A stretch of 64,000 nucleotides of DNA from Natronococcus roseus (GCF_043677095.1 NZ_JBHLJR010000002.1:124001-188000); one strand, 5' to 3'. Shown: positions 25,318 through 34,742, counted from the first letter of the stretch. The notes: a model not told the origin generated them from the letters alone. Program-made: numbers and translations.

Positions 25318-26265
25318 ATGGGATCGAGTTCACCGGCGACGACGCCGAACGCGCGCTCGCTTCCGCCCGAGACGCTCGAGGCGCGGGTCGACGACCTCTG
25401 GGAGCGCTACGCCGACTGCGACCTCTGTGCGTACGACTGCGGGGTCGACCGAACCGCGGGCCGCGTCGGTACCTGCCAGGTCGACGACACCGCGTACGTC
25501 TCGACGTACTTCCCGCACTTCGGCGAAGAGGACTGTCTGCGCGGTCACAACGGGAGCGGGACGATCTTCCTCGCGAACTGCAACATGAAGTGCGTCTTCT
25601 GCCAGAACTTCGAGACCAGCCACGAGGCCCGCGGCGAGCCGGCGACGCCCGCGGAGATCGCCGAGATGGCCCTCGAACTCGAGGCCAGAGGTTGTCACAA
25701 CGTCAACTTCGTCTCGCCGACCCACCACTCCCCGCATCTGGTCGAGGCCGTCCGGATCGCCACCGAGGCCGGACTGGACCTGCCGATCGTCTGGAACTGT
25801 GGCGGGTACGAACGGCCCGAGATCCTCGAGACGCTCGAGGGGATCGTCGATATCTACATGCCCGACGTAAAGTGGGGCCAGGACGGCGCCGCGGCGACGT
25901 ACTCGAAGGCGCCGAACTACTGGTCTACCGTCACCGACTCGCTGCGGGAGATGCACCGACAGGTCGGCGACCTCCGGCTCGACGACACCGGGCTCGCGAC
26001 GGGCGGGCTCCTCGTGCGCCACCTCGTCATGCCCAATCACGTCGAGAGCGCGAAACGGGTGCTCGAGTTTCTCGCCGACGAGATCTCGACGGAGACGTTC
26101 GTCGACGTGATGGCGCAGTACCAGCCCTACTACAAGGCGGCCGAAGAGGAGTTCTACGCGGAGATCGACCGTCCGATCACCGTCGACGAGTACGCCGCGG
26201 TGGTCGATCACGCCCGCGACGTCGGCCTCGAGCGACTCTACCTCGACCGGTCGATGCTCCGTTAA
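25318..26265 (+). CDS. Radical SAM protein, pyruvate-formate-lyase-activase-like (COG1313 type)
   Basis: 315 residues. An N-terminal Cys motif (CDLCAYDCGVDRTAGRVGTC) precedes the radical SAM cluster motif CNMKCVFC (CxxxCxxC), followed by TIM-barrel elements such as NVNFVSPTHH, IVWNCGGYE and DIYMPDVKWG. This matches the PflA-like family whose members activate partner enzymes or modify proteins. No glycyl-radical partner lies nearby. Its stop codon overlaps the stop of the convergent nucleotidyltransferase by 4 nt. Confidence 0.85.
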   Translation: MGSSSPATTPNARSLPPETLEARVDDLWERYADCDLCAYDCGVDRTAGRVGTCQVDDTAYVSTYFPHFGEEDCLRGHNGSGTIFLANCNMKCVFCQNFETSHEARGEPATPAEIAEMALELEARGCHNVNFVSPTHHSPHLVEAVRIATEAGLDLPIVWNCGGYERPEILETLEGIVDIYMPDVKWGQDGAAATYSKAPNYWSTVTDSLREMHRQVGDLRLDDTGLATGGLLVRHLVMPNHVESAKRVLEFLADEISTETFVDVMAQYQPYYKAAEEEFYAEIDRPITVDEYAAVVDHARDVGLERLYLDRSMLR

Positions 26266-26966
26266 TCGACCAGCTGTTCGGCCCGCTCGACGTCCTCGGG
26301 CGCGTTGATATTGATCCGTTCGCCCGGCAGCCGAACGGCGTCGACGCGTCGACCCGCCCGCGCCAGGAGACCGACGGCCTCGCTGAGTTCGTACTCGCCG
26401 CGGTCTGACGGCTGGGCGAGCGCGAGCGCGTGGAAGAGTTCGGGTGGCAGGACGTAGCAGCCAGTCGTCACCAGCCGGGACGGCGGATCGTCGGGCTTCT
26501 CGACGATCTCCCTGACCTGGCCGTCCTCGACGTCGACCACGCCGGTTTCCCGGGCCGTCTCCGGGTCGACCTCCTCGAGGAGCAGTGCACCCTCCGCGCC
26601 CGTGGATTCGACGCGCTCGAGGGCGGGCCCGATTCCGCCTCGGAAGACGTTATCGCCGTTGAGGACGACGAACGGGCCGTCGACGTGCGGTTCCGCCAGC
26701 GAGACCGCGTGACCGAGTCCTCGCTGTTCGCGCTGGTGGAGGTAGCTGATCGGCACGCCCGCGTAGGCGTCGCCGTAGCGGTCGACGATCGCCTCCTTGC
26801 GGTAGCCGACGACGACGAGGAGTTCGTCGACGCCGGCCTCGAGCAGCGTCTCGAAGACGTGGGTCAGGATCGGTCGCCCGTCGACCTCGACGAGCCCCTT
26901 CGGTTTCTCGTCGGTCAGCGGACGCAGCCTCGTTCCTTTCCCGGCCGCGGGGACGACACCATTCAT
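26262..26966 (-). CDS. Sugar-1-phosphate nucleotidyltransferase (copy 1)
   Basis: 234 residues. The N-terminal signature AAGKGTRLRPLTDEKPKGLVEV, the metal-site motif LNGDNVF, and EKPDDPPSRLVTTGCYV identify a GlmU/RmlA-like nucleotidyltransferase that makes NDP-sugars from NTP and sugar-1-phosphate. It is close to the copy at 39839 (both have VVGY-KE-I-D-YGD and QPSDRGEYE). The sugar and nucleotide cannot be told. It lies about 6.5 kb before the glycan locus and may supply it. Confidence 0.85.
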   Translation of the reverse strand: MNGVVPAAGKGTRLRPLTDEKPKGLVEVDGRPILTHVFETLLEAGVDELLVVVGYRKEAIVDRYGDAYAGVPISYLHQREQRGLGHAVSLAEPHVDGPFVVLNGDNVFRGGIGPALERVESTGAEGALLLEEVDPETARETGVVDVEDGQVREIVEKPDDPPSRLVTTGCYVLPPELFHALALAQPSDRGEYELSEAVGLLARAGRRVDAVRLPGERININAPEDVERAEQLVD

Positions 26967-27021
26967 GCGAACCGGTATCGCACTCGCTCAGTTAAAGCCG
27001 TAGGCTTTCGTTCGTCAAATT

Positions 27022-27066
27022 AGTAAGAAAAAGAGAAAGTATTTATTACAATAGCTTTTGTTTTGA
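27022..27066 (-). terminator. T-rich region after trxB (possible terminator)
   Basis: Downstream of trxB on the minus strand the sequence becomes AT-rich and reads CTTTCTCTTTTTCTTAC, a pyrimidine-rich tract of the kind that ends archaeal transcripts. The same stretch may contribute promoter elements for the nucleotidyltransferase gene at 26966. Confidence 0.4.
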
Positions 27067-27135
27067 ATTGCAGCCGGCGGAGTCACCGACACCGCACCCC
27101 ATGCAGCTCGGTCGGCTGCAACTCCCCCACCGTTT

Positions 27136-28191
27136 TCACGACTGTGCGGTCGGTCCCGCGAGCGCTCGAGACCCCGAACGAACGGACTGTGACTCGAGCC
27201 ACGCCTCCGCGTCGAGGGCGGCCATGCTCCCGGTACCCGCCGAGGTCACCGCCTGGCGGTAGTCGGGATCCATGACGTCGCCCGCGCCGAAGACGCCCTC
27301 GACCGCGGTCTCGGTCGTCATCCCCTCGAGAGTCTCCAGGTGGCCCGAATCGGCGAGTTCGACGCCGGTGCCCTCGAGGAACTCGGTGTTCGGAACGTGG
27401 CCGACGCCGTAGAAGATCCCGCCAACGTCGACGGTCTCCTCGACGATCCCGTTCGCGGCCCGTGGCGCCGCGCTCGCCTCGAGCTTCTCGGTCGGGCGGC
27501 CGTCGGGATGTGAGACGAGCGTCGCGCCGGTGACCCCCTCCTGCCGGGAGCCGTGGATCTCGAGCAGCTCCGCGTTCCAGCGGAAGGCGATCTTCTCGTG
27601 GTCGCGGGCCCGCTGTGCCATCACCTCGGAGGCGCGCAGTTCGTCGCGCCGGTGGACGACCGTCACCGAGTCGGCGAACTTCGCGAGGAACAGCGCCTCC
27701 TCCATCGCCGAGTCGCCCCCGCCGATCACGAGGACGTCGTCGCCGCGGTGGAAGGCGCCGTCGCAGGTCGCACACGTCGAGACGCCGTAGCCCATCAGCT
27801 CGTCCTCTCCGTCGGCGCCGACCCAGCGGGCGCTGGCGCCGGTCGCGACGATCAGCGCCCGCGTCCGAACGACGTCGCCGTCCGCGAACTCGAGTTCGAA
27901 CGGGCGATCCTCGAGCGCCGCGTCCTCGACGGTTCCGTGGCGAACGTCGGCGCCGAAGCGCTCGGCCTGTTCCTTCCCGCGCTGGATCAGCTCCATCCCG
28001 CCGACGCCCTCGGGGAACCCGAGGTAGTTCTCGACGTCGGTGGTCAGGGTGAGCTGGCCGCCCGGCTCGGGTCCCTCGAGGACGAGGGGCTCGAGGTCGG
28101 CCCGCGCGGCGTAGACGGCGGCCGAGAGGCCGGCGACGCCGGAGCCGACGATCGCGACGTTGCGGACGTCCGCGTTCGTTCCCTCGCTCAT
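27136..28191 (-). CDS. trxB: Thioredoxin reductase
   Basis: 351 residues. The FAD-binding GSGVAGLSAAVYAAR, redox-active CATC (C140, C143), NADPH-binding GGGDSAMEEALFLA and HRRDELRAS, and the late GVFGAGDVMD motif are all in place. It reduces thioredoxin with NADPH in the cytoplasm. Its ATG overlaps the stop of trxA (ATGA), so the pair is translationally coupled. A C-terminal tail of about 20 residues exceeds the usual length. Confidence 0.93.
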   Translation of the reverse strand: MSEGTNADVRNVAIVGSGVAGLSAAVYAARADLEPLVLEGPEPGGQLTLTTDVENYLGFPEGVGGMELIQRGKEQAERFGADVRHGTVEDAALEDRPFELEFADGDVVRTRALIVATGASARWVGADGEDELMGYGVSTCATCDGAFHRGDDVLVIGGGDSAMEEALFLAKFADSVTVVHRRDELRASEVMAQRARDHEKIAFRWNAELLEIHGSRQEGVTGATLVSHPDGRPTEKLEASAAPRAANGIVEETVDVGGIFYGVGHVPNTEFLEGTGVELADSGHLETLEGMTTETAVEGVFGAGDVMDPDYRQAVTSAGTGSMAALDAEAWLESQSVRSGSRALAGPTAQS

Positions 28192-28547
28192 TCGGTGTAG
28201 CGCTCGATCAGGCTGCGGAGTCGGTCGGCCGGCAGGGCGCCGGTGTGCTGTTCGACCTGCTCGCCGTCGGCGAACACGAGCAGCGTGGGGACGCCGCGGA
28301 CGCCGTAGGCGGCGGCGAGTTGCTGGTTGCTGTCGACGTCGACTTTCGCGATCGTCGCGTCAGTTTCGGCAGCCAGCCCGTCGAGAACGGGCTCGAGCAT
28401 CTGGCAGGGGCCACACCAGTCGGCGTAGAAGTCCACGAGCACGACGTCGTGTTCGCTCACGATCGCCTCGAGGTGGTCCTCGCCGTCGACGTAGAGCGGT
28501 TCGTTCGTCGGTCCGTCCGCCGAGGGACTGGTTGCATCGGTTGTCAT
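28188..28547 (-). CDS. trxA: Thioredoxin
   Basis: 119 residues from ATG 28545-28547. The active site is WCGPC (C45, C48) in VLVDFYADWCGPCQMLEPVL, with the cis-Pro loop GVPTLLVF. A short, acidic, probably disordered N-terminal tail of about 20 residues precedes the fold. A TATA-like CTTTAAG (minus strand, 28573-28579) lies 26-32 nt before the ATG, which supports this start and a leaderless trxA-trxB message. Confidence 0.93.
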   Translation of the reverse strand: MTTDATSPSADGPTNEPLYVDGEDHLEAIVSEHDVVLVDFYADWCGPCQMLEPVLDGLAAETDATIAKVDVDSNQQLAAAYGVRGVPTLLVFADGEQVEQHTGALPADRLRSLIERYTE

Positions 28548-28685
28548 CACCTCTTCGTACGGACCGGAGGCGCTTAAAGGTTTTGTAGGTAGTGTGCAAT
28601 ATAGTACAACACTCGCTCGATGGAATCGCGCTCTCTCGAGAGATGAGTCCCGGTTGAAGGCGATATTCGGCAACAAAGTGTTGGT

Positions 28686-29054
28686 ATGTACCTGAGCTCC
28701 CGATCGGTAGCTCCGTCGAAATTGTTCGAACTATACAAAACATTACGGGCGACGAACCCGTATCACGACCCACGAACGAACGATCCGAGACGGTTCGCGT
28801 CTGGCTGGTCGAGCGAACCCTACTCCGACGACGAACAGAACCTCATCATCCTGGTGTACGCGACGCCCGACGGCGGGCGGTACTTCCGGACGGAGCGGGC
28901 GCTCACGAGTCCGACCGACGACCGCCTGACGACGGCCGCGGTGACCGTCGCCCCGTCGAACCTCGGCTCCGTGGACGATCCGGAGCTCCGGGAGCAGTAC
29001 GCGACGGAGGCGAGCCGGATCGCCGAGACTCACGAGCCGGACGACGCGATCTAG
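28686..29054 (+). CDS. Unrecognised small soluble protein
   Basis: 122 residues from ATG 28686. No hydrophobic segment, no signal, no known motif. It contains basic N-terminal residues (KLFELYKTLRATNPYHDPR) and a more acidic C terminus. It is divergent from trxA and ends 22 nt before the convergent antiporter stop. Codon use matches the neighbours, so it is probably a real lineage-specific gene. Confidence 0.55.
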   Translation: MYLSSRSVAPSKLFELYKTLRATNPYHDPRTNDPRRFASGWSSEPYSDDEQNLIILVYATPDGGRYFRTERALTSPTDDRLTTAAVTVAPSNLGSVDDPELREQYATEASRIAETHEPDDAI

Positions 29055-29076
29055 CGACTCGCCCCGTCACTCCCGT

Positions 29077-30930
29077 TCAGTCGTGTGGATGGAACCGCTT
29101 GACCGCGCGGTCGACCGCCTCCGTCCGCCCGAGGAAGGTGACCCGGTCGCCGTCGCGCAGCACGTGGTCGCCGGTCGGAACCTCGGTCGTCCCGTCGCCG
29201 TGGGTGACGAGTCCGACGAGACAGCCGTCGGGGATCTCGGCGTTGAGCTCGGCGATCGTCTTTCCGACGAGATCCGTCGCCGTCACCTCGATCTCCTGGA
29301 CATCGCCCGTTCGGCCGAGTTCGTTCATCCACGCCGACAGCGACGGGCGCTCGAGGACGTTCTCGAGCGACCACGCGGTCGCCATCGAGAGGTCGATCGC
29401 GCGAACGCCCAGCGATTCGAACGCCTCGACGTTGCCGGGCTGGTTGACCCGCGAGGCGACGGTTTCGACGTCGAAGCTGGTCCGCGCGAGCTGGCAGGTC
29501 AGCAGGTTCGCGTCGTCGTCGGGCGTCGCCGCGATGACGTTTTTCGCCTCGTCGATCCCCGCCCGCTCGAGGACGTCGGCGTCGGTGCCGTCGCCCTCGA
29601 GCGCACGGATTCCGCGTTCGCGGACCCGCTCGACCGCGTCGGGATCCTCGTCGACGACGAGGACGTTCTCTCCGTCCTGTTCGAGCCGTTCCGCGAGGGA
29701 GAGGCCGACCCGTCCCCCGCCGATGATTATCGTGCGCATTGGTGAAACACCGAGGTGGGTCGCGATCTGTCGCGCGAGGCCGGCCTGGAGGACGACCGTC
29801 GCGAAGATGATCAGGAAGACGGTGCCGGCGAGCAGCTGGGCCTCCTGTGGCTGGCCGAGCGCCTGGAGCTCGACGGCAAACAGCGTCGCGACGCTCGCGG
29901 GGATGATCCCGCGAGGACCGACGGCGCTGAGAAAGAGCCGTTCGTCCCGGGTGAACCGCTCGCCGGTCGTCGCCAGGTAGATCACCGCCGGCCGGAGCAC
30001 GAGCGTGATCGCGACGACGACGGCGATCCCGGCGAGCCCGAGAGTCATGATATCGCCGAAGTCGATCAGCGCCGCCAGCGCGACGAAGATAAACGAGAGG
30101 ACGACGACCGAGAGATCGTCCAGGAAGTCGACGACGTCCTCGTGGTGCGGGAGGTCGACGTTGCCGAGCGCGAAGCCGGCCATCGCCGCGGCGGCGATCC
30201 CGGTCTCGCTCGCGAGCAACTCCGCGCCGCCGTAGGCGACGACGATCCCGGCAAGGACGACCAGTCGGGCGTGCAGCGGCGCGGTCCCGGGCGAGAGGTT
30301 GCCCCGGCTAAGAAACAGCCAGACGGCGCCGGCGACGGCAGCCCCGACGGCCAGTCCGATCGCCAGCCGCCTTCCGAACTCGCCAAGGAGCCACAGCGGA
30401 CCGCCGTTGCCGGCGATCAGCACCTCGAAGACGACGACCACCAGGATCGCGGCGGTGACGTCGTTGAGCACGCCCTCGCCCTCGAGGACGGCCGCGACGT
30501 GATCCCGAACGGTGACGACCTGCAGGATCGGGCCGATCACCGTCGGCCCGGTCGCGATCAGCAGGGCGCCGACCAGCAGGCCGACCTCGAGGCTCGTGTC
30601 GAGGAAGACGACGACGGCGCCCGCGGTTCCCAGCCAGGTGATCGCCGCGCCGACGGTCGTGAGCCGCAACAGGGCCGTCGGACTCTCCCGGAGCTTCTCG
30701 AGGCGGAGGTGGTAGCCGCCCTCGAAGAGGATGATCGCGACGCTGACGCCGACCATCACGGGAAGTCCCTCGCCGAACGTCGCCCGCGAGACGAGGCCGA
30801 TCCCCTCCGGGCCGATCGCGACGCCCGCGAGGATCAGAAACAGGACGCTCGGGATCCGGAGCCGATCCGCGAGGACGCGGGAGACGACCCCGAGCGCCAG
30901 CACGACGGCGACGACGCCGATCAGCGTCAC
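29077..30930 (-). CDS. Cation/proton antiporter with C-terminal TrkA-N and TrkA-C domains
   Basis: 617 residues, GTG start. Residues 1-400 form about 12 hydrophobic segments of the Na+/H+ exchanger superfamily (IPSVLFLILAGVAIGPEG; ATGPTVIGPIL; GVLNDVTAAILV). A Rossmann RCK/TrkA-N domain follows (IIIGGGRVGLSLAERLEQDGEN, about 400-520), and a TrkA-C domain ends the chain (VPTGDHVLRDGDRVTFLGR). NAD(H) or another nucleotide probably gates ion exchange. Typical of salt and pH homeostasis. Same direction as the following TauE/SafE gene but 67 nt apart. Confidence 0.88.
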   Translation of the reverse strand: MTLIGVVAVVLALGVVSRVLADRLRIPSVLFLILAGVAIGPEGIGLVSRATFGEGLPVMVGVSVAIILFEGGYHLRLEKLRESPTALLRLTTVGAAITWLGTAGAVVVFLDTSLEVGLLVGALLIATGPTVIGPILQVVTVRDHVAAVLEGEGVLNDVTAAILVVVVFEVLIAGNGGPLWLLGEFGRRLAIGLAVGAAVAGAVWLFLSRGNLSPGTAPLHARLVVLAGIVVAYGGAELLASETGIAAAAMAGFALGNVDLPHHEDVVDFLDDLSVVVLSFIFVALAALIDFGDIMTLGLAGIAVVVAITLVLRPAVIYLATTGERFTRDERLFLSAVGPRGIIPASVATLFAVELQALGQPQEAQLLAGTVFLIIFATVVLQAGLARQIATHLGVSPMRTIIIGGGRVGLSLAERLEQDGENVLVVDEDPDAVERVRERGIRALEGDGTDADVLERAGIDEAKNVIAATPDDDANLLTCQLARTSFDVETVASRVNQPGNVEAFESLGVRAIDLSMATAWSLENVLERPSLSAWMNELGRTGDVQEIEVTATDLVGKTIAELNAEIPDGCLVGLVTHGDGTTEVPTGDHVLRDGDRVTFLGRTEAVDRAVKRFHPHD

Positions 30931-30997
30931 GAGCGGGTACCCGGACGTGAATCGATCGCAGCGGCGCGACGATCGGTCGCTCGCTCGGTGGCCATCG

Positions 30998-32026
30998 TTA
31001 CCCCTTACTGTCGGTCGCCGACCGTGTATCGGTTTCGGCTTTTTTCGACGACGCGAGCACCTGATAGAGGATGATCGAGGCGACGGCGAACGACGAGCCG
31101 ACGAGCAGGACGACGCTGAGGGCGTCGAGCGAACCCACGCCCAGCCAGTTCCCGAGTTCGCTGAGTCCGATCCCGGCGCTGGCGAGCAGCATCATGATCC
31201 CGAAGTAGACGATCACGTCGTCCTCCTCGACGATCGCGGTCGCGGCCGAACCGATCCGCGCGCCGAGCGCGCTGCCGACCAGCAGCAGGGAGACGACCGC
31301 GAGGTCGACGCCGCCGGACATCCCGTAGGTGAAGGTGCCGAAGGCCCCCGAGAACAGTCCGGCGAACAGGCTCGTTCCGACGGCGGCGGTCAGCGGCGTC
31401 CCGATCAGGTAGTAGATCGCGGGCATCCGAATGAACCCGCCGCCGACGCCGATCAGTCCGGAGACGAGGCCGACCCCGCCGCCGGAGCCGAGGATCGTCC
31501 ACAGCGAGGCTCGTCCGCCGGAGCCCAGCGAGAGCATCGGCGCCACCTCGTAGGACTGGATCTTTCGGGCAATCGGGGGGATCTCCTCGTCACTGATTCC
31601 GTCGTCGTCATCGTCAGTGGCCTCCTCGAGCCTGTAGGCCCGCCGCAGAAACAGGAGCCCGATCCCCGCCAGCAGGACGACGTACGCGACGCCCGTGACG
31701 AGTTCGGCGACTCCCAGGGCCTCGAGGCCGAAGACGAGCCGGCTCCCGAGTTCGATCCCGATCGAGAGGACGACGAAGAGGACGGCGCCGAGTTTGTAGT
31801 CGACCTGTCCGACGTCGTAGTGTTTCAGTACGGCGATAACGGAGGTACCGAAGTAAAACGCAAGCCCGCTGCCGATCGCGACGGGCGCAGGGTAGCCCAG
31901 TATCAGCAGCGTCGGCGTGATCAGGAACGACCCGCCCATCCCGAAAAACCCGAACAGCACGCCGACCATGAAGCCGAAGCTCACGAACAGGGCCAGCAGT
32001 GCCGGAGAGAGGCCGAGGAGTTCCAT
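30998..32026 (-). CDS. TauE/SafE-family anion exporter
   Basis: 342 residues, about eight or nine hydrophobic segments. The internal duplication of the family is visible: GFFGMGGSFLITPTLLILGYPAPVAIGSGLA in the first half and GLIGVGGGFIRMPAIYYLIGTPLTAAVGTSLF in the second. Members move sulfite, sulfonates or similar anions. An Asp-rich loop (EEATDDDDDGISDEE) separates the halves. The gene starts 3 nt after a 50-residue membrane protein gene, forming an operon. Confidence 0.88.
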   Translation of the reverse strand: MELLGLSPALLALFVSFGFMVGVLFGFFGMGGSFLITPTLLILGYPAPVAIGSGLAFYFGTSVIAVLKHYDVGQVDYKLGAVLFVVLSIGIELGSRLVFGLEALGVAELVTGVAYVVLLAGIGLLFLRRAYRLEEATDDDDDGISDEEIPPIARKIQSYEVAPMLSLGSGGRASLWTILGSGGGVGLVSGLIGVGGGFIRMPAIYYLIGTPLTAAVGTSLFAGLFSGAFGTFTYGMSGGVDLAVVSLLLVGSALGARIGSAATAIVEEDDVIVYFGIMMLLASAGIGLSELGNWLGVGSLDALSVVLLVGSSFAVASIILYQVLASSKKAETDTRSATDSKG

Positions 32027-32029
32027 CGA

Positions 32030-32182
32030 TTACGCGCTCGCGTTCGCAACTCGATCGATCAACGGCGAGACGATCCGCTCGAGGACGCCGTAGCCGGCGT
32101 AGAGGACGACGGCCTGCACGAAGACGACGCTAACGAGGGCCGTCGCCTGTACGACGGGTGGGAGACCGGCGGACTCGATCAT
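32030..32182 (-). CDS. 50-residue single-helix membrane protein upstream of TauE/SafE
   Basis: The frame from ATG 32180-32182 to TAA 32030-32032 reads a short polar start (MIESAGLPP), one hydrophobic helix (about 10-30, VQATALVSVVFVQAVVLYAGYG) and a charged tail. Similar tiny proteins precede TauE/SafE genes in haloarchaea (DUF7512-like, from memory). The 3-nt gap to the transporter argues for a subunit or regulator of it. Because of its size it is easily missed. Confidence 0.7.
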   Translation of the reverse strand: MIESAGLPPVVQATALVSVVFVQAVVLYAGYGVLERIVSPLIDRVANASA

Positions 32183-32540
32183 TCGTCTCGACCTCCGTTC
32201 GATATGGGTTGTGTGCGCGTCATGGATTTCTACTCACTACTCACTACCCGGGACGAGTGTATAACGCTTTTGGGAATTTGGGGCAATATTACTGCAGAGA
32301 ATCACACGGATATCCAACGAGAATATTTGGATACGTTACGAGGATATAGGACCGCTGGCCCGGCAGCTCGGTGGCGCTCGAGCGTGTCGCTCGCGCGCTC
32401 TCGAGCGGGACGGGCTCCAGTCGTACCGACCCATCGCGCTTGCCCATCGGGCACCGGTTCGTCGATCGTTCAGTCGGCTTTCATGTAGTCGGTATTGGTT
32501 ACGCCAAACAATATTATAGTACCGAGTCCGTACTAGGGGT
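32183..32540. promoter_or_regulatory. Divergent intergenic region with UspA promoter
   Basis: No gene supported over 358 bases. The middle (32255-32345) is AT-rich. A TATA-like ATATTATAG at 32511-32519 lies about 22-30 nt before the UspA start, and the inverted repeat AGTAC/GTACT (32518-32522 and 32530-32534) sits between the TATA box and the ATG. Confidence 0.45.
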
Positions 32541-33377
32541 ATGAAAGCGGTACTCGCGACGGATCTCTCGGCGGCCAGCGAGGCGACGATACAGAACGAG
32601 ACCTGTCTCGACTGTCTGGGTCGGATCGGGATCGGCGAGATCCACCTGGTCACGGTCGTCCCGTCGAACGTTCACTCGGGAATGCCCGGAATCGACTTCG
32701 AAAAGCGGCGAGAGCGTGCGATTCGACGGTACCGACGGGTCATCGAAGCCGTCGGGTTCGACGTGGAGGTCCACGTCGTCCGCGGGACCCCCCACCGGCG
32801 GATCATCGGCATCGCCAGTACGATCGGCGCGAGTCTCACGGTCGTCGGCTCTCGAGGGAAGAGCCCGCTCGAGAACCGCGTCATCGGGTCGACGGCGCGC
32901 AACCTGGCCCGGACGACCGAGACGCCGCTACTGGTCAACCGGATCGAGCGCGGCGTCGACGATCCCGTCGTCCTCAAACAGCACCTCTTCCAGCGGATGC
33001 TGTACGCGACCGACTTCTCCGAGAACGCCGAGCGGGCGTTCGAGGCGTTCTCCTACCTGCGACACGCCACGCAGGAGGCGACGCTCGTCCACGTGGCCAC
33101 GCCGAAGGATCCCGCTCTTCCCGAGGGCGTCGACCCCGAGCAGCGACTGGGAGAGCTGGCGGCACGGCTCGAGGACTGGGGGATCGACACCGAGGTCGTC
33201 GTCGGGCAGGGCGACCCCGCCGACGAGATTCTCGCCACGGAAGCTGCGGTGAACCCGACGACAGTACTGGTCGGCTCCCGGGGGCACAGCCGTCTCCGTC
33301 GACTGTTGCTGGGCAGCGTCTCCGAGGATCTCGTCGCTCGAGCAACCGGGAACGTGATGCTGATCCCGCCAGCGTAA
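32541..33377 (+). CDS. Universal stress protein with two UspA domains
   Basis: 278 residues, two tandem Usp folds. Each ends with the ATP-binding G-x2-G-x9-G-S motif: GSRGKSPLENRVIGS in the first and GSRGHSRLRRLLLGS in the second. Cytoplasmic stress protein, ATP-binding type. A TATA box and a small inverted repeat overlap the expected transcription start, suggesting regulation. Monocistronic; the glycan locus begins 180 nt further on. Confidence 0.9.
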   Translation: MKAVLATDLSAASEATIQNETCLDCLGRIGIGEIHLVTVVPSNVHSGMPGIDFEKRRERAIRRYRRVIEAVGFDVEVHVVRGTPHRRIIGIASTIGASLTVVGSRGKSPLENRVIGSTARNLARTTETPLLVNRIERGVDDPVVLKQHLFQRMLYATDFSENAERAFEAFSYLRHATQEATLVHVATPKDPALPEGVDPEQRLGELAARLEDWGIDTEVVVGQGDPADEILATEAAVNPTTVLVGSRGHSRLRRLLLGSVSEDLVARATGNVMLIPPA

Positions 33378-33557
33378 CGGCGTCCGTGTTCACGATCCGG
33401 TATCGTGCGGACGAGTTTGCCACACCGAGCTTGCAATGTAAGGGCCCGTGAAGCGCTGTGACGCTCGATCCATGTCGGAAGGTTGAACTCGGCGCTGGCG
33501 CAAATCGGAGACAGGATACTCGTTTCGATCCGCCACTGAACGGTCCGTTTCGCCACC

Positions 33558-34742
33558 ATGCTCGAACTCACGCTCCTGGCCCTACTCGTCGTCTCCGTTC
33601 TCCTGTTGGTCCACTCGTACTTCCTCTACATTCCGCTGCTGGCGCTGCTGGCGAGGCTGACCCCGACTCCCGACTCGTCGATCCCCGACTCGCTTCCCTC
33701 GGTCGCCCTCGTTATCGCAGCGTACAACGAGGAAGATATTATCGCCCAAAAGATCGAGAACAGCCTCGAGCTCGAGTACCCCGACGACCGGCTCTCGATC
33801 GTCGTCTTCTCGGACGCCTCTTCGGACCGGACCGACGAGATCGTTCGCTCCTACGCCGACGAGGGGGTCGATCTCGTCCGGATCGAGGGGCGGGTCGGCA
33901 AGACCGAGTGTCAGAACCGGGTCGCGGACGCCGTCGACGAGGAGATCGTCGTCTTCTCGGACGCAAACAGCATGTACGAACCCGACGCGATCCGCGAGCT
34001 GGTGGCGTCGTTCGGCCCCGACGTGGGCTGTGTCGTCGGCGAGCTCAAGTACCGCGACTCGAGCGACGTCGACGGGGAGTCGATCTACTGGCGCTACGAG
34101 TCGCTGATCAAACGCCTCGAGTCGGCGGTCGGCTCGTCGGTGACCGGCAACGGCGCCATCTACGCGGTCCGCAACTCGTCGTACGTCCCCCTGCGGCGGG
34201 GCGCGATCAGCGACTTCGCCGAGCCGCTGGCGATCGTCGCGAACGGCGAGCGGGTCGCGTACACCGCCGACGCGGTCGCCTGGGAGAGCACGGAGGAGAC
34301 GGTCGACGACGAACTCGACCGTCGGAGTCGGATCGTCACCCGATCGTGGCACACCGTCGCGAACAACGCCGAGCTGCTCAACCCCGTTCGATACCCGGTG
34401 TTTTCGTTCCAGCTCCTCTCTCACAAGGTGCTCCGGTGGCTCTCACCGATCCTGCTCGCCGTCGCCCTCCTCTCGAACCTCGCGCTCGTCCTCGTTTCGA
34501 CGAGTCCCATCTATCTGGCGCTGCTCGGGGCGCAGCTGACGTTCTACGCCCTCGCCCTCGCCGGCGCCGTCCTCGACCGAACCTCGCTCTCGCCGCCGAC
34601 GCTCGTCCACGTTCCCCACTTCTTCCTCGTCGCGAACTACGGCATGCTCGTCGGCCTGTGGAACTTCCTCCGGCGAGAGAACATCGTTACCTGGAACACG
34701 ACCGCTCGAGACTCGAGCCAGAACGAGGACCCCGAACCATGA
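33558..34742 (+). CDS. Membrane glycosyltransferase, family 2
   Basis: 394 residues. One N-terminal helix precedes a GT-A domain: VALVIAAYNEEDIIAQKIENSL, a D-A-S donor site (VVFSDASSDRTDEIV), VVFSDANS (DxD-like), and WESTEETVDDELDRRSRIVTRSW (acceptor/QxxRW-like, here RIVTRSW). Three C-terminal helices follow. It resembles processive or hyaluronan/cellulose-synthase-type GT2 enzymes. It overlaps the next gene by 4 nt (ATGA) and starts the rightward glycan operon. Confidence 0.88.
   Translation: MLELTLLALLVVSVLLLVHSYFLYIPLLALLARLTPTPDSSIPDSLPSVALVIAAYNEEDIIAQKIENSLELEYPDDRLSIVVFSDASSDRTDEIVRSYADEGVDLVRIEGRVGKTECQNRVADAVDEEIVVFSDANSMYEPDAIRELVASFGPDVGCVVGELKYRDSSDVDGESIYWRYESLIKRLESAVGSSVTGNGAIYAVRNSSYVPLRRGAISDFAEPLAIVANGERVAYTADAVAWESTEETVDDELDRRSRIVTRSWHTVANNAELLNPVRYPVFSFQLLSHKVLRWLSPILLAVALLSNLALVLVSTSPIYLALLGAQLTFYALALAGAVLDRTSLSPPTLVHVPHFFLVANYGMLVGLWNFLRRENIVTWNTTARDSSQNEDPEP

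Noticed and set aside
29755..32488. Long rightward frames opposite the antiporter and TauE/SafE genes
   Set aside because: Antisense frames with low-complexity charged sequence; the minus-strand proteins carry all family motifs.
33458..34738. N-terminal extension of the GT4 protein upstream of 34739
   Set aside because: It overlaps the membrane GT2 in another frame and is Arg-rich; the ATGA overlap start is far more plausible.
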